Under the pieces are notes generated by a model, which did not search any database, was not told where the DNA came from, and saw nothing but the letters and a program-made list of their open reading frames with translations. This document shows, in pieces, positions 52,910 to 64,000 of a stretch of 64,000 bases of DNA. The position numbers and the translations under genes were made by a program. The DNA comes from Streptomyces camelliae. GTDB taxonomy: Bacteria > Actinomycetota > Actinomycetes > Streptomycetales > Streptomycetaceae. Within the stretch, counting starts at the first letter, position 1, and each line of letters starts with the position of its first letter. The stretch is taken from NCBI RefSeq assembly GCF_027625935.1, contig NZ_CP115300.1:3038001-3102000 (forward strand). Direction: 5' to 3'.

Positions 52910-53362
52910 CTAAGCGACGTTGACGCGCTGTCCGGGCGGGGCTGCCTCCAGCCACGCGAGGAATCCGGTCAGCGCGTCTTCGCTCATGGCGAGTTCGAGG
53001 CGCGTGCCCCGATGCGTACAGGCGAGGACCACCGCGTCGGAGAGCAGCGCCAGCTCCTCCTCGCCCTCGGGCAGCCGGCGCCCGGCCACCTCGATCGCGG
53101 CGCGCTCCAGGGTGCGGCGCGGGCGGACGGCGTAGGAGAAGACGCGGTACCACTCGATGCGGTCGCCGTTGTAGCGGGCGACGCCGTAGGACCAGCCCTT
53201 GCCGTTCGCGTCCGGTTTCTCGGCCACGTCCCAGCGCAGGGAACAGTCGAAGGTGCCGCCGGAGCGCTGGATCAGTCTGCGGCGCAGCCCGAACAGGAAC
53301 AGCCCCACCACCACGAGCGCGACCACGATCGCGACCACAGTCAGAGCGAGGACCATCGACAC
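52910..53362 (-). CDS. DUF2550 membrane protein
   Basis: A 150-residue protein starting at GTG 53362, with GAGGAGG upstream; ATG two codons later is possible. One N-terminal TM helix (LALTVVAIVVALVVVGLFLFGL) is followed by a cytoplasmic domain with GTFDCSLRWDV, GWSYGVARYNGDRIEWYRVFS and a C-terminal helix LTGFLAWLEAAPPG. DUF2550 genes are habitually found next to atpC in actinobacteria. Function not established. It converges with the chitinase gene, leaving 9 bp. Confidence 0.9.
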   Translation of the reverse strand: MSMVLALTVVAIVVALVVVGLFLFGLRRRLIQRSGGTFDCSLRWDVAEKPDANGKGWSYGVARYNGDRIEWYRVFSYAVRPRRTLERAAIEVAGRRLPEGEEELALLSDAVVLACTHRGTRLELAMSEDALTGFLAWLEAAPPGQRVNVA

Positions 53363-53413
53363 CGACCTCCTCGTCTCCTAGGTAATGGAACGGAAAAAAC
53401 ACCCACATCTACC

Positions 53414-53453
53414 TCAGCCGCGGCTGGGACCGGAAGGTCCCAGCCGCGGCTGA
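53414..53453. terminator. Terminator of the atp operon
   Basis: Perfect 18-bp arms (53414-53431 and 53436-53453) with a GGAA tetraloop, 28 nt beyond the atpC stop and before the DUF2550 start. It is one of the strongest hairpins in the window. Confidence 0.9.
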
Positions 53454-53480
53454 GTCACATCAACGCGCAGCGCCTGGTGG

Positions 53481-53855
53481 CTAGCTCGCCGCCGCGGCAC
53501 GCAGGCGGACGTCTGCGCGACGCTCGGCGGCGGCGTCGCCCTCCGCCTTCGCGCGCTCCAGCTCCCGCTCCGTGCGCTGGACATCGATCTCGTCCGACAG
53601 CTCGGCGATCTCGGCCAGCAACGACAGCTTGTTGTCCGCGAACGAGATGAAACCGCCGTGCACCGCGGCGACGACCGTTCCACCTTCACTCGTACGGATG
53701 GTCACCGGGCCCGACTCCAGCACACCGAGCAGCGGCTGGTGACCGGGCATGACGCCGATGTCGCCGGACGTGGTGCGCGCGACGACCAGGGTGGCCTCGC
53801 CGGACCAGACCTGGCGGTCGGCGGCGACCAGCTCGACGTGCAGCTCAGCAGCCAA
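53481..53855 (-). CDS. atpC: ATP synthase F1 epsilon subunit
   Basis: A 124-residue subunit of the F1 central stalk (AAELHVELVAADRQVWSGEA; GDIGVMPGHQPLLGVLESG; VHGGFISFADNKLSLL) with a C-terminal two-helix regulatory domain. It couples rotation to the gamma subunit and can inhibit ATP hydrolysis. The start is a TTG at 53855 with GGAG 8 nt upstream, an unusual weak start that could keep epsilon low. It is the last gene of the operon, separated from atpD by two hairpins. Confidence 0.95.
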   Translation of the reverse strand: MAAELHVELVAADRQVWSGEATLVVARTTSGDIGVMPGHQPLLGVLESGPVTIRTSEGGTVVAAVHGGFISFADNKLSLLAEIAELSDEIDVQRTERELERAKAEGDAAAERRADVRLRAAAAS

Positions 53856-53874
53856 GGGTGGCTCCTCGGGTCAC

Positions 53875-53952
53875 CACCCGGCGGTTCTGCCGGGTGTTGG
53901 GGTCAATTCTAGTGGGCGTGGCGGAGGGGGCGGGACGCGCCCCGCCCCCTCC
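53875..53952. other. Two intercistronic hairpins between atpD and atpC
   Basis: Between the atpD stop (53967) and the atpC start (53855) lie a 12-bp stem (53923-53934 with 53941-53952) and an 8-bp stem CACCCGGC/GCCGGGTG (53875-53882 with 53889-53896). They may stabilise the upstream atpD message or partially attenuate atpC. Confidence 0.6.
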
Positions 53953-53966
53953 TGCGAGCGCGAGGC

Positions 53967-56338
<2,372 letters not shown>

Positions 56339-56359
56339 GAGTCAGGTCCCTTCCTTACG

Positions 56360-57952
56360 TCACTTGGCGGCGGCGGCCGGGGTGTCCTCGCCGAGCAGCT
56401 TGCCGTCCGAGGTCTCGAACTGCTTCTTGAACTCCGCGATCGCGTCGGCGACGGCCGTGAGGGTGTCGTCGGACATCTTGCCGCCCTCCTTGATGGAGGT
56501 CATGAGGCCCTGCTCCTTGCGGTGCAGGTAGTCCAGCAGCTCCTGCTCGAAGCGGCGGATGTCGGCGACCGGGACGTCGTCCATCTTGCCGGTGGTGCCG
56601 GCCCAGACGGAGACGACCTGGTCCTCGGTGGCCATGGGCTGGTACTGGCCCTGCTTGAGCAGCTCGACCATGCGCTGACCGCGCTCCAGCTGCGCCTTCG
56701 ACGCGGCGTCCAGGTCGGAACCGAAGGCGGCGAACGCCTCCAGCTCACGGTACTGGGCCAGGTCGACGCGGAGCCGGCCGGAGACCTGCTTCATGGCCTT
56801 GTGCTGGGCGTCGCCACCCACGCGGGAGACCGAGATACCGACGTTCAGGGCCGGACGCTGACCGGCGTTGAACAGGTCGGACTCCAGGAAGCACTGGCCG
56901 TCGGTGATGGAGATGACGTTGGTCGGGATGAACGCCGAGACGTCGTTGGCCTTGGTCTCGACGATCGGCAGACCGGTCATCGAACCGGCACCCATGTCGT
57001 CGGAGAGCTTGGCGCAGCGCTCCAGCAGACGGGAGTGCAGGTAGAAGACGTCACCCGGGTAGGCCTCACGGCCCGGCGGGCGGCGCAGCAGCAGGGAGAC
57101 GGCACGGTAGGCGTCGGCCTGCTTCGACAGGTCGTCGAAGACGATCAGGACGTGCTTGCCCTGGTACATCCAGTGCTGGCCGATGGCGGAACCGGTGTAC
57201 GGCGCCAGGTACTTGAAGCCGGCCGGGTCGGACGCCGGAGCGGCGACGATGGTCGTGTACTCCAGGGCGCCGTTCTCCTCCAGCGCGCGGCGCACGCCGG
57301 CGATGGTGGAGCCCTTCTGGCCGATGGCGACGTAGATGCAGCGGACCTGCTTGTTCGGGTCGCCCGAGCGCCAGTTGTCCCGCTGGTTGATGATCGTGTC
57401 GACGGCCAGCGCGGTCTTGCCGGTCTGACGGTCACCGATGATCAGCTGACGCTGGCCGCGGCCGACCGGGGTCATGGCGTCGACGGCCTTGTAGCCGGTC
57501 TCCATCGGCTCGTGCACCGACTTGCGCTGCATGACCGTGGGGGCCTGCAGCTCAAGGGCGCGGCGGCCCTCGGTGTCGATCTCGCCGAGGCCGTCGATCG
57601 GGTTGCCGAGCGGGTCGACGACACGGCCGAGGTAGCCCTCGCCGACCGCGACGGAGAGGACCTCACCGGTGCGCTGCACCGGCTGACCCTCCTCGATGCC
57701 GCTGAACTCACCGAGGACGATGGCACCGATCTCGCGCTCCTCAAGGTTGAGGGCGAGGCCGAGGGTGCCGTCCTCGAACTTCAGCAGTTCGTTGGCCATG
57801 GCCGAGGGCAGGCCCTCGACCTTCGCGATGCCGTCACCGGCGAAGGTGACGGTGCCGACCTCCTCGCGCGAGGCCGCGTCCGGCTTGTACGACTGGACGA
57901 AGTGCTCCAGCGCGTCCCGGATCTCCTCCGGCCGGATCGTGAGCTCCGCCAT
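56360..57952 (-). CDS. atpA: ATP synthase F1 alpha subunit
   Basis: A 530-residue subunit starting [18 protein letters not shown] at ATG 57952. It has the P-loop [26 protein letters not shown] and the arginine-finger region [20 protein letters not shown]. The C-terminal extension ([19 protein letters not shown] to [10 protein letters not shown]) is typical of actinobacteria. The 151-bp gap to atpH contains a GGGGGGA/TCCCCCC hairpin at 57994-58015, perhaps modulating the relative amounts of delta and alpha. Confidence 0.98.
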   Translation of the reverse strand: MAELTIRPEEIRDALEHFVQSYKPDAASREEVGTVTFAGDGIAKVEGLPSAMANELLKFEDGTLGLALNLEEREIGAIVLGEFSGIEEGQPVQRTGEVLSVAVGEGYLGRVVDPLGNPIDGLGEIDTEGRRALELQAPTVMQRKSVHEPMETGYKAVDAMTPVGRGQRQLIIGDRQTGKTALAVDTIINQRDNWRSGDPNKQVRCIYVAIGQKGSTIAGVRRALEENGALEYTTIVAAPASDPAGFKYLAPYTGSAIGQHWMYQGKHVLIVFDDLSKQADAYRAVSLLLRRPPGREAYPGDVFYLHSRLLERCAKLSDDMGAGSMTGLPIVETKANDVSAFIPTNVISITDGQCFLESDLFNAGQRPALNVGISVSRVGGDAQHKAMKQVSGRLRVDLAQYRELEAFAAFGSDLDAASKAQLERGQRMVELLKQGQYQPMATEDQVVSVWAGTTGKMDDVPVADIRRFEQELLDYLHRKEQGLMTSIKEGGKMSDDTLTAVADAIAEFKKQFETSDGKLLGEDTPAAAAK

Positions 57953-58103
57953 CTGGGTTCCCTGCTCTCCTTGTTGGGCCCGAAGTTTCACTTGGGGGGA
58001 TGGGGGACTCCCCCCGTTAAGAGGTGAATCCTCTGCACGGCCCAACCAGGGCCGTAAGTACGTACTGCTTTATTCGCTGCTTGTACCGAGTGCCGAGCGG
58101 TGC

Positions 58104-58919
58104 TCAGCTCGCCATGCGACGCTCGGCGTCTTCCAACCGGTCCGCGATCGAGCCGTTGATGACCTCGTCACCGACCTGCACCCGGATACCGCCGACGACC
58201 TCGGGGTCCACGTCCAGGTTGAGGTGCATCCGACGGCCGTAGAGCTTGGCGAGGGCGGCGCCGAGGCGCTGCTTCTGGCCGTCGCTCAGCGGCACCGCCG
58301 AGGTGACGACGGCGACCATGCGGTCCCGGCGCTCGGCAGCCAGCTTGGACAGGGACTCCAGTCCCGCTTCCAGGCTACGTCCACGCGGCGCGGTCACAAG
58401 GCGCGTGACCAGACGCTCGGTGCCCGGCTTGGCGCGTCCGCCGAGCAGCCGGTGCAGCAGCTCGGTCCGGGCGGCCTTGCCGGCGGCGCGGTCGGTCAGC
58501 GCGGCGCGCAGCTCGGTGCTGGAGGAGACGATCCGGCCGAACCGGAACAGCTCGTCCTCCACGTCGTCCAGCGTGCCCGTCTTCTCCGCGGCGGTGAGGT
58601 CGGCGATGTCCGCCAGCTCCTCCAGCGCGTCCACCAGGTCGCGGGACTGCGACCAGCGGGCGCGGGCCGTCCCGGACACCAGGTCGGCGGTGGGACCGCT
58701 GACCTGGCCGCCGATCAGGCGCTGGACCAGTTCCGCCTTGGCCTCCGCGGGCTGCGCCGGGTCGGTGAGGACCCGGCGCAGGCCGGCCTCGCGGTCGAGC
58801 AGCGCGGTGACGGCCGCCAGCTCGTCGGCGAGCGATGCGGCGTCCACGGACGTGGAGTCCGTCAGCGCGTCGAGACGCTCACGTGCGGCAGCCAGGGCCT
58901 CGCGGCTCGCTCCGTTCAT
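58104..58919 (-). CDS. atpH: ATP synthase F1 delta subunit
   Basis: A 271-residue subunit of the peripheral stalk, longer than the ~177-residue E. coli protein because of the N-terminal extension usual in streptomycetes. It has an N-terminal helical bundle (SREALAAARERLDALTDSTS; DREAGLRRVLTDPAQPAEAK) and the C-terminal signature VVTSAVPLSDGQKQRLGAAL with DPEVVGGIRVQVGDEVINGS. It connects F1 to the b subunit. The ATG overlaps the atpF stop (ATGA). Confidence 0.97.
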   Translation of the reverse strand: MNGASREALAAARERLDALTDSTSVDAASLADELAAVTALLDREAGLRRVLTDPAQPAEAKAELVQRLIGGQVSGPTADLVSGTARARWSQSRDLVDALEELADIADLTAAEKTGTLDDVEDELFRFGRIVSSSTELRAALTDRAAGKAARTELLHRLLGGRAKPGTERLVTRLVTAPRGRSLEAGLESLSKLAAERRDRMVAVVTSAVPLSDGQKQRLGAALAKLYGRRMHLNLDVDPEVVGGIRVQVGDEVINGSIADRLEDAERRMAS

Positions 58920-59467
58920 CGCGTGGCCTCGGCCTTCTCCTCAAGCTCGTCGAGGAAGCGGTCGATCACACGGCTCTGGCGGGCGTGGTCCTCAAGGGAC
59001 TCGCCGACGAGCTTGCCGGCCAGTTCGGTGGCGAGCTTGCCCACGTCCTGACGCAGCGTCTGCGCGGCGGCCTTGCGGTCGGCCTCGATCTGGGCGTGAC
59101 CGGCGGCGACGATCTCCTCGCGCTGCCGCTGGCCCTCGGCCCGCATCTCGGCGATGAGCGTGGCACCCTGCTCCTGCGCCTCCTGGCGCAGGCGCGCGGC
59201 CTCGTGCCGGGCCTCGGCGAGCTGGGCCTTGTACTGCTCAAGGACGCTCTGGGCCTCGACCTTCATGGCGTCGGCCTCTTCGATACCGCCTTCGATCGCC
59301 GCGCGGCGCTCCTCCAGAACCTTGTTGATGTTCGGAAGCAGCTTCTTCCAGAAGAAGAAGAACACGATGGCGAAGGCGATGGTGCCGACGAGCAGCTCGG
59401 GACCGGCCGGGACGAGCGGGTTCTGCTCGGTCTCGGAGGCCGCCAGCTGTGCCAGGTTGGCGATCAC
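58916..59467 (-). CDS. atpF: ATP synthase F0 b subunit
   Basis: A 183-residue stator subunit: one N-terminal TM helix (LLVGTIAFAIVFFFFWKKLL), then a long charged helix (NINKVLEERRAAIEGGIEEA; KVEAQSVLEQYKAQLAEARH) ending in a delta-binding C-terminus. The start is GTG 59467 with AAAGG upstream. Overlaps atpH by 4 nt. Confidence 0.97.
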   Translation of the reverse strand: MIANLAQLAASETEQNPLVPAGPELLVGTIAFAIVFFFFWKKLLPNINKVLEERRAAIEGGIEEADAMKVEAQSVLEQYKAQLAEARHEAARLRQEAQEQGATLIAEMRAEGQRQREEIVAAGHAQIEADRKAAAQTLRQDVGKLATELAGKLVGESLEDHARQSRVIDRFLDELEEKAEATR

Positions 59468-59506
59468 ATCAGTGCCTTTCGTCGTTTCGTGTCGGGTAAG
59501 GGGTGA

Positions 59507-60642
<1,136 letters not shown>

Positions 60643-60867
60643 CACGGGCTCCTTCGGCGTGACGCATAGGTACGGCAACCTCGTTGTGTCGGCGCGGCAC
60701 AGGGCCGCGGATCGGCACCGGACTGGTGTTACGGATGTGGGGGCGGCTGTGGGGCTTCGAGCCTCGCCATTGAGCAGGCGTCAGCTCAGGTGCCCGCGCC
60801 CGCGATGCCGCAGTTGGCACCGGACGATAGCAGGAGATCTCACAAGCCTTTATCCCGCCCCTACTCC

Positions 60868-61305
60868 TCACGGCTTCGGCCCGGTCTTCTCGGGCTTCTC
60901 ACTCTTCGCGGAGTCCGGGTCGACGTAGAAGATCTTGGCCTTCATGTGCGCACGAGCCTGCGCGGCCATCCACACGACGGTCGCGACGACGAGCGACACG
61001 GCGAACGTCTTCGGATTGAAGAGGGAGGTGTCCTTGAAAACAGCGACGAAGATCAGGAGGAGGAGCAGCTGGGCCACATAGAGCAACAGGCCCATCATCT
61101 GGAACAGCTGCGGGAGCGTTTTTGCCGTCCACTGGAGCACGTAGAGGCCGATTCCCATGAACAGGATGGCCAGGACCGTGCCGACGGCCGCGCCGAGCGC
61201 ACCCTTGCCCCCCGCGACCGCGGCGCTCACGGCGACAGCGATCGCACCTGCGACCGCTGTGGGCACAGCGATCCGCAGAAGGTTCCGGGCGTCATTGGAC
61301 GGCAT
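60868..61305 (-). CDS. atpI: ATP synthase protein I
   Basis: A 145-residue membrane protein with four hydrophobic segments (IAVPTAVAGAIAVAVSAAVA; GTVLAILFMGIGLYVLQWTA; LLYVAQLLLLLIFVAVF; FAVSLVVATVVWMAAQA) and a Lys/Pro-rich tail. It is a c-ring assembly or ion-handling factor encoded first in many atp operons. The 303-bp space to the next gene (61306-61608) should carry the main atp promoter. It is comparatively AT-rich, but I cannot fix a -35/-10 pair with confidence. Confidence 0.93.
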   Translation of the reverse strand: MPSNDARNLLRIAVPTAVAGAIAVAVSAAVAGGKGALGAAVGTVLAILFMGIGLYVLQWTAKTLPQLFQMMGLLLYVAQLLLLLIFVAVFKDTSLFNPKTFAVSLVVATVVWMAAQARAHMKAKIFYVDPDSAKSEKPEKTGPKP

Positions 61306-61608
61306 GGCGGCAACTCCGCTTTCACAAGGGGGCAGGGTGTCGTCATGGACGAGCGTAGTCCCGGGCTGAGTGATCGAGACCTCACACCGGTGGACCGTCG
61401 CACTACGGTCCTTCGGCTCTATCCGGGGTTCTCGTGAACCGTATCACAAACTATTTGATGAGGTCTTTACTCGGTAGGTGTGCTTGCTGTCACACATGAG
61501 AGTGACAGTGCGCGTCTGTGCAAAAACCGCGCCCACTTGTCTGGTATTAGGGGACTTTGCTCCCCCACGACTTGGCAATGCTCTCGTCTGATTCTTACCT
61601 TGAGCGTC

Positions 61609-62937
61609 TCAATGACGATCAACGAAACGCGAACGAGGGCCAATGGCGGTCGCCCCGTTGACGCCTGAGACACCGGCCGTGATCCGCGCCCGCCCCGCGG
61701 TTTCCTCCGCCCCACAGGGGGCCTCCGCCGTCTGCGCCACGGCCGCCTCGGCAGCGGCGGCCTTCCGGCGGCGCCGGCGGTAGCGCGGCGGCACGAAGGC
61801 CTGCGCCCAGACCGGGACGCGCGGGGTGAAGCGCGGGAGCAGCAGCAGGACCAGGCCGACCGTGCTGAGGAAGACCACGCCGAGCACGATCCACATGGAC
61901 GCCGAGTTCACCGAGTACGCGAGGGCGCCGAAGGCGATCAGGGCCGACCAGAAGTACATGATCAGCACGGCCCGGCTGTGCGAGTGGCCGATCTCCAGCA
62001 GCCGGTGGTGGAGATGGCCGCGGTCGGCGGCGAACGGCGACTGGCCGCGCCAGGTGCGGCGGACGATGGCCAGCACCAGGTCCGCGGCCGGTACGGCGAT
62101 GATCGTCAGCGGGAGGAGGAGCGGGATGTAGACCGGGACCGTCGCGTGCACCGCGGCCCGCTCGGAACCCACGTACAGGCCCAGCGCGTCCGGGTCCATC
62201 TGTCCCGTGATGGAGATCGCGCCGGCCGCCAGCACCAGACCGATCAGCATCGAGCCCGAGTCGCCCATGAAGATCCGCGCGGGGTGCATGTTGTGCGGCA
62301 GGAAGCCCAGGCACATACCCATCAGGATGGCCGCGAAGAGCGTCGCCGGAGCGGCGGCCTCGATGCCGTACGAGTACCAGATCCGGTAGGCGTAGAGGAA
62401 GAACGCGCCCGCCGCGATGCAGACCATGCCGGCCGCGAGGCCGTCGAGGCCGTCCACGAAGTTCACGGCGTTGATCGTGATGACGACCAGGGCGACGGTC
62501 AGCAGGGTGCCCTGCCACTGGGTCAGCGCCACGTTGCCGACGCCGGGGATGGGCAGCCACAGGATCGTCAGACCCTGCATGACCATCACGCCCGCGGCGA
62601 TCATCTGACCGCCCAGCTTGATCAGGGCGTCGATCTCGAACTTGTCGTCCAGGACGCCGATCAGCCAGATCAGGGCCGCGCCGGAGAGCAGGGCCCGGGG
62701 CTCGTTCGACTTCGTGAAGACCTCGTTGAGGTTGGTCAGGTGGTCCGCGACCAGCAGACCCGCGCACAGGCCGAAGAACATGGCGATACCGCCGAGGCGC
62801 GGAGTGGGTTCCCGGTGCACGTCACGGGCCCGGATCTCCGGCATCGCCCCGGCCACGATCGCGAACTTCCGCACCGGCCCTGTCAGCAGGTACGTCACCG
62901 CGGCCGTGACGCAGAGCGTCAGCAGGTATTCACGCAC
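61609..62937 (-). CDS. WecA/Rfe-type undecaprenyl-phosphate phosphosugar transferase
   Basis: A 442-residue polytopic protein of the MraY/WecA family. GTG 62937 is chosen for the GGGGAAG 7 nt upstream. Active-site aspartates lie in LIGVLDDKFEIDALIK and ITINAVNFVDGLDGLAAG, with ARIFMGDSGSMLIG and the His-rich loop DRGHLHHRLLEIGHSH, the last favouring UDP-GlcNAc-using WecA/TagO types over MraY. It transfers GlcNAc-1-P to undecaprenyl phosphate to begin wall teichoic or other glycopolymers. The basic/Ala-rich C-terminal tail (RYRRRRRKAAAAEAAVAQTA) is cytoplasmic. It lies directly upstream of the atp promoter. Confidence 0.93.
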   Translation of the reverse strand: MREYLLTLCVTAAVTYLLTGPVRKFAIVAGAMPEIRARDVHREPTPRLGGIAMFFGLCAGLLVADHLTNLNEVFTKSNEPRALLSGAALIWLIGVLDDKFEIDALIKLGGQMIAAGVMVMQGLTILWLPIPGVGNVALTQWQGTLLTVALVVITINAVNFVDGLDGLAAGMVCIAAGAFFLYAYRIWYSYGIEAAAPATLFAAILMGMCLGFLPHNMHPARIFMGDSGSMLIGLVLAAGAISITGQMDPDALGLYVGSERAAVHATVPVYIPLLLPLTIIAVPAADLVLAIVRRTWRGQSPFAADRGHLHHRLLEIGHSHSRAVLIMYFWSALIAFGALAYSVNSASMWIVLGVVFLSTVGLVLLLLPRFTPRVPVWAQAFVPPRYRRRRRKAAAAEAAVAQTAEAPCGAEETAGRARITAGVSGVNGATAIGPRSRFVDRH

Positions 62938-63088
62938 AGGCTTCCCCACAGGTCTCGCTGGCCATCACAGCCCCACACCCTAGCGATGGACGTATATGGA
63001 TGGGGACTTCCGGGTAGCCACGATGGTTGCATGTGTGGCTGTGCACCGTGGCGCACACCGGGGTCTACGGGACGGCGCCTGCCCGCGT

Positions 63089-64000
63089 TCAGCCCGGATA
63101 AGGCGGAAAACCGACGGTGAGATCGCGCACTTCGTCCCGCGCCCCGGCGGGGTCGGTCTCGCCCCGCAGCACCGCCGTGAGCAGGGCGGCGATCCGCCGC
63201 ATCTCCGCCTCTGCCATGCCCTGCGTGGTCACCGCGGCCGTGCCCAGGCGCAGGCCGCGGCTGTCGCCGTGCGGCAGCACACAGCAGTCCAGCACGATCC
63301 CGGCGGCGGCGAGCCGGCCGCGCGCGGTGCGGCCGTCCACGCCGAGCGGGGCGGGATCGACGGTGATCAGATGGGTGTCGGTGCCGCCGGTGGTGACGAC
63401 GAACCCCTCCGCCTCCAGCAGCGCCACCAGCGCCCGCGCATTGGCGACCACCTGATGGGCGTACACGGCGAACGCCGGTGTTGCCGCCTCGCCGAACGCG
63501 ACGGCCTTGGCGGCGATGGTGTGCATCTGGGCGCCGCCCTGTGTGAACGGAAACACGGCGCGGTCGATCCGCTCGGCCAGCTCGGGAGAACCGCACAGGA
63601 TCATCCCGCCGCGCGGCCCGCGCAGCACCTTGTGGGTGGTCGCGCACACCACATCGGCGTACGGCACCGGGTTGGGCGCCGCTCCCCCGGCGACCAGGCC
63701 GATCGGATGCGCGGCGTCGGCGATCAGATAGGCCCCGACCTCGTCGGCGACCTCGCGGAAGAAGGCGTAGTCGATGTGGCGGGGGTAGGCGATGGAGCCG
63801 CACACGATCGCCTTCGGCCGGTGATTACGCGCCAGATGCCGTACCTGGTCGTGATCCATGAGCCCGGTCTCCGCGTCGACGCCGTAGCCCACGAAGTCGA
63901 ACCAGCGGCCGGAGAAGTTCGCGGGCGAGCCGTGGGTGAGGTGGCCCCCGTAGTGCAGGCCGAGGGCGAGGACGGTGTCGCCGGGGCGCAGCAGGGCGGC
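63089..64000 (-). CDS. glyA: Serine hydroxymethyltransferase (5' part outside window)
   Basis: The 3' 303 codons of glyA; the frame is open to the window edge. It reads GLHYGGHLTHGSPANFSGRW, VDAETGLMDHDQV, VADEVGAYLIADAAHPIGLV and VCATTHKVLRGPRGG, in which the Lys binds PLP. FPFTQGGAQMHTIAAKAVAF follows. It converts serine and tetrahydrofolate to glycine and methylene-THF. Several positions deviate from the commonest SHMT text (CGSIAYPRHIDY in place of GASAYPR), so it may be a divergent paralogue. The 151-bp gap to the WecA-type gene holds no feature that I can support. Confidence 0.9.
   Translation of the reverse strand, partial: AALLRPGDTVLALGLHYGGHLTHGSPANFSGRWFDFVGYGVDAETGLMDHDQVRHLARNHRPKAIVCGSIAYPRHIDYAFFREVADEVGAYLIADAAHPIGLVAGGAAPNPVPYADVVCATTHKVLRGPRGGMILCGSPELAERIDRAVFPFTQGGAQMHTIAAKAVAFGEAATPAFAVYAHQVVANARALVALLEAEGFVVTTGGTDTHLITVDPAPLGVDGRTARGRLAAAGIVLDCCVLPHGDSRGLRLGTAAVTTQGMAEAEMRRIAALLTAVLRGETDPAGARDEVRDLTVGFPPYPG

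Noticed and set aside
61467..61715. An 82-codon minus-strand frame after the WecA-type gene
   Set aside because: No RBS and no recognisable domain. It overlaps the coding end of the transferase out of frame and lies in the atp promoter region.

Overview
The window looks like a chromosomal core segment of a Streptomyces species. GC content is very high with strong GC3 bias, GTG/TTG starts are common, terminators are long GC hairpins, and the gene set is Streptomyces-specific: scy next to filP, DUF397 with XRE/DUF5753 regulators, NucS, a chitinase promoter with the 12-bp direct repeat, and the streptomycete atp operon. From memory, the order (thioredoxin-TPR, icmA, AIM24 trio, meaB, thiolase, epimerase, scy, filP, ABC pairs, nucS, 3-hydroxyacyl-CoA dehydrogenase, cobalamin adenosyltransferase, chitinase C, atp operon, glyA) resembles the region around scy-filP and atp in S. 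coelicolor. I could not run an alignment.

Layout. 0.2-2.9 kb: a leftward operon for a DUF6230 exported protein, a DUF6114 membrane protein and a Ser/Pro-rich exported protein. 3.5-7.0 kb: a thioredoxin-TPR protein, a divergent TetR regulator with a perfect 17-bp palindrome between them, and icmA, which carries the diagnostic Phe80/Gln198 pair. 7.1-10.3 kb: DUF3817 proteins, a MarR regulator, a decayed MFS/ArsR pair fused by a deletion, and a thiamine-binding-like protein. 10.5-12.6 kb: three overlapping AIM24 genes. 12.7-16 kb: MarR, MeaB, acetyl-CoA acetyltransferase and methylmalonyl-CoA epimerase. With icmA, the 3-hydroxyacyl-CoA dehydrogenase (41.4 kb) and the PduO adenosyltransferase (47.2 kb) these form a dispersed B12-dependent acyl-CoA set. 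16.2-21.5 kb: scy and filP, the coiled-coil polarity/cytoskeleton pair. 21.5-25.7 kb: two paralogous ABC transporter pairs.

26.1-34.9 kb is the accessory region. A 1627-residue exported polymorphic toxin (ricin-type lectin, long Ala-rich coiled coil, HINT protease, unrecognised 128-residue C-terminal domain) is followed by a candidate immunity gene and a terminator. Beyond lies a graveyard of displaced cassettes: a short orphan reading-frame tail, a second immunity-like gene in lower-GC DNA, a 50-bp scrap of the toxin's own coiled-coil repeat, a gutted pseudogene, and two further intact genes, one an intact paralogue of that pseudogene.

34.9-48 kb returns to core genes: zinc-motif protein, LLM-class oxidoreductase, nucS, a STAND-type ATPase with a membrane segment and a 200-residue Gly/Ser/Thr tail, a STAS protein, an XRE plus sigma-region-4-like regulator, an XRE/DUF5753-DUF397 pair, a TetR-controlled drug-type ABC exporter and the adenosyltransferase. 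47.8-53.4 kb: small exported proteins, an OmpR-type two-component system, a RelE remnant, chitinase C and a DUF2550 protein. 53.4-61.3 kb is the complete leftward atpIBEFHAGDC operon closed by an 18-bp stem terminator. A WecA/Rfe-type phosphosugar transferase and the 3' part of glyA finish the window. I saw no rRNA, tRNA or CRISPR array.
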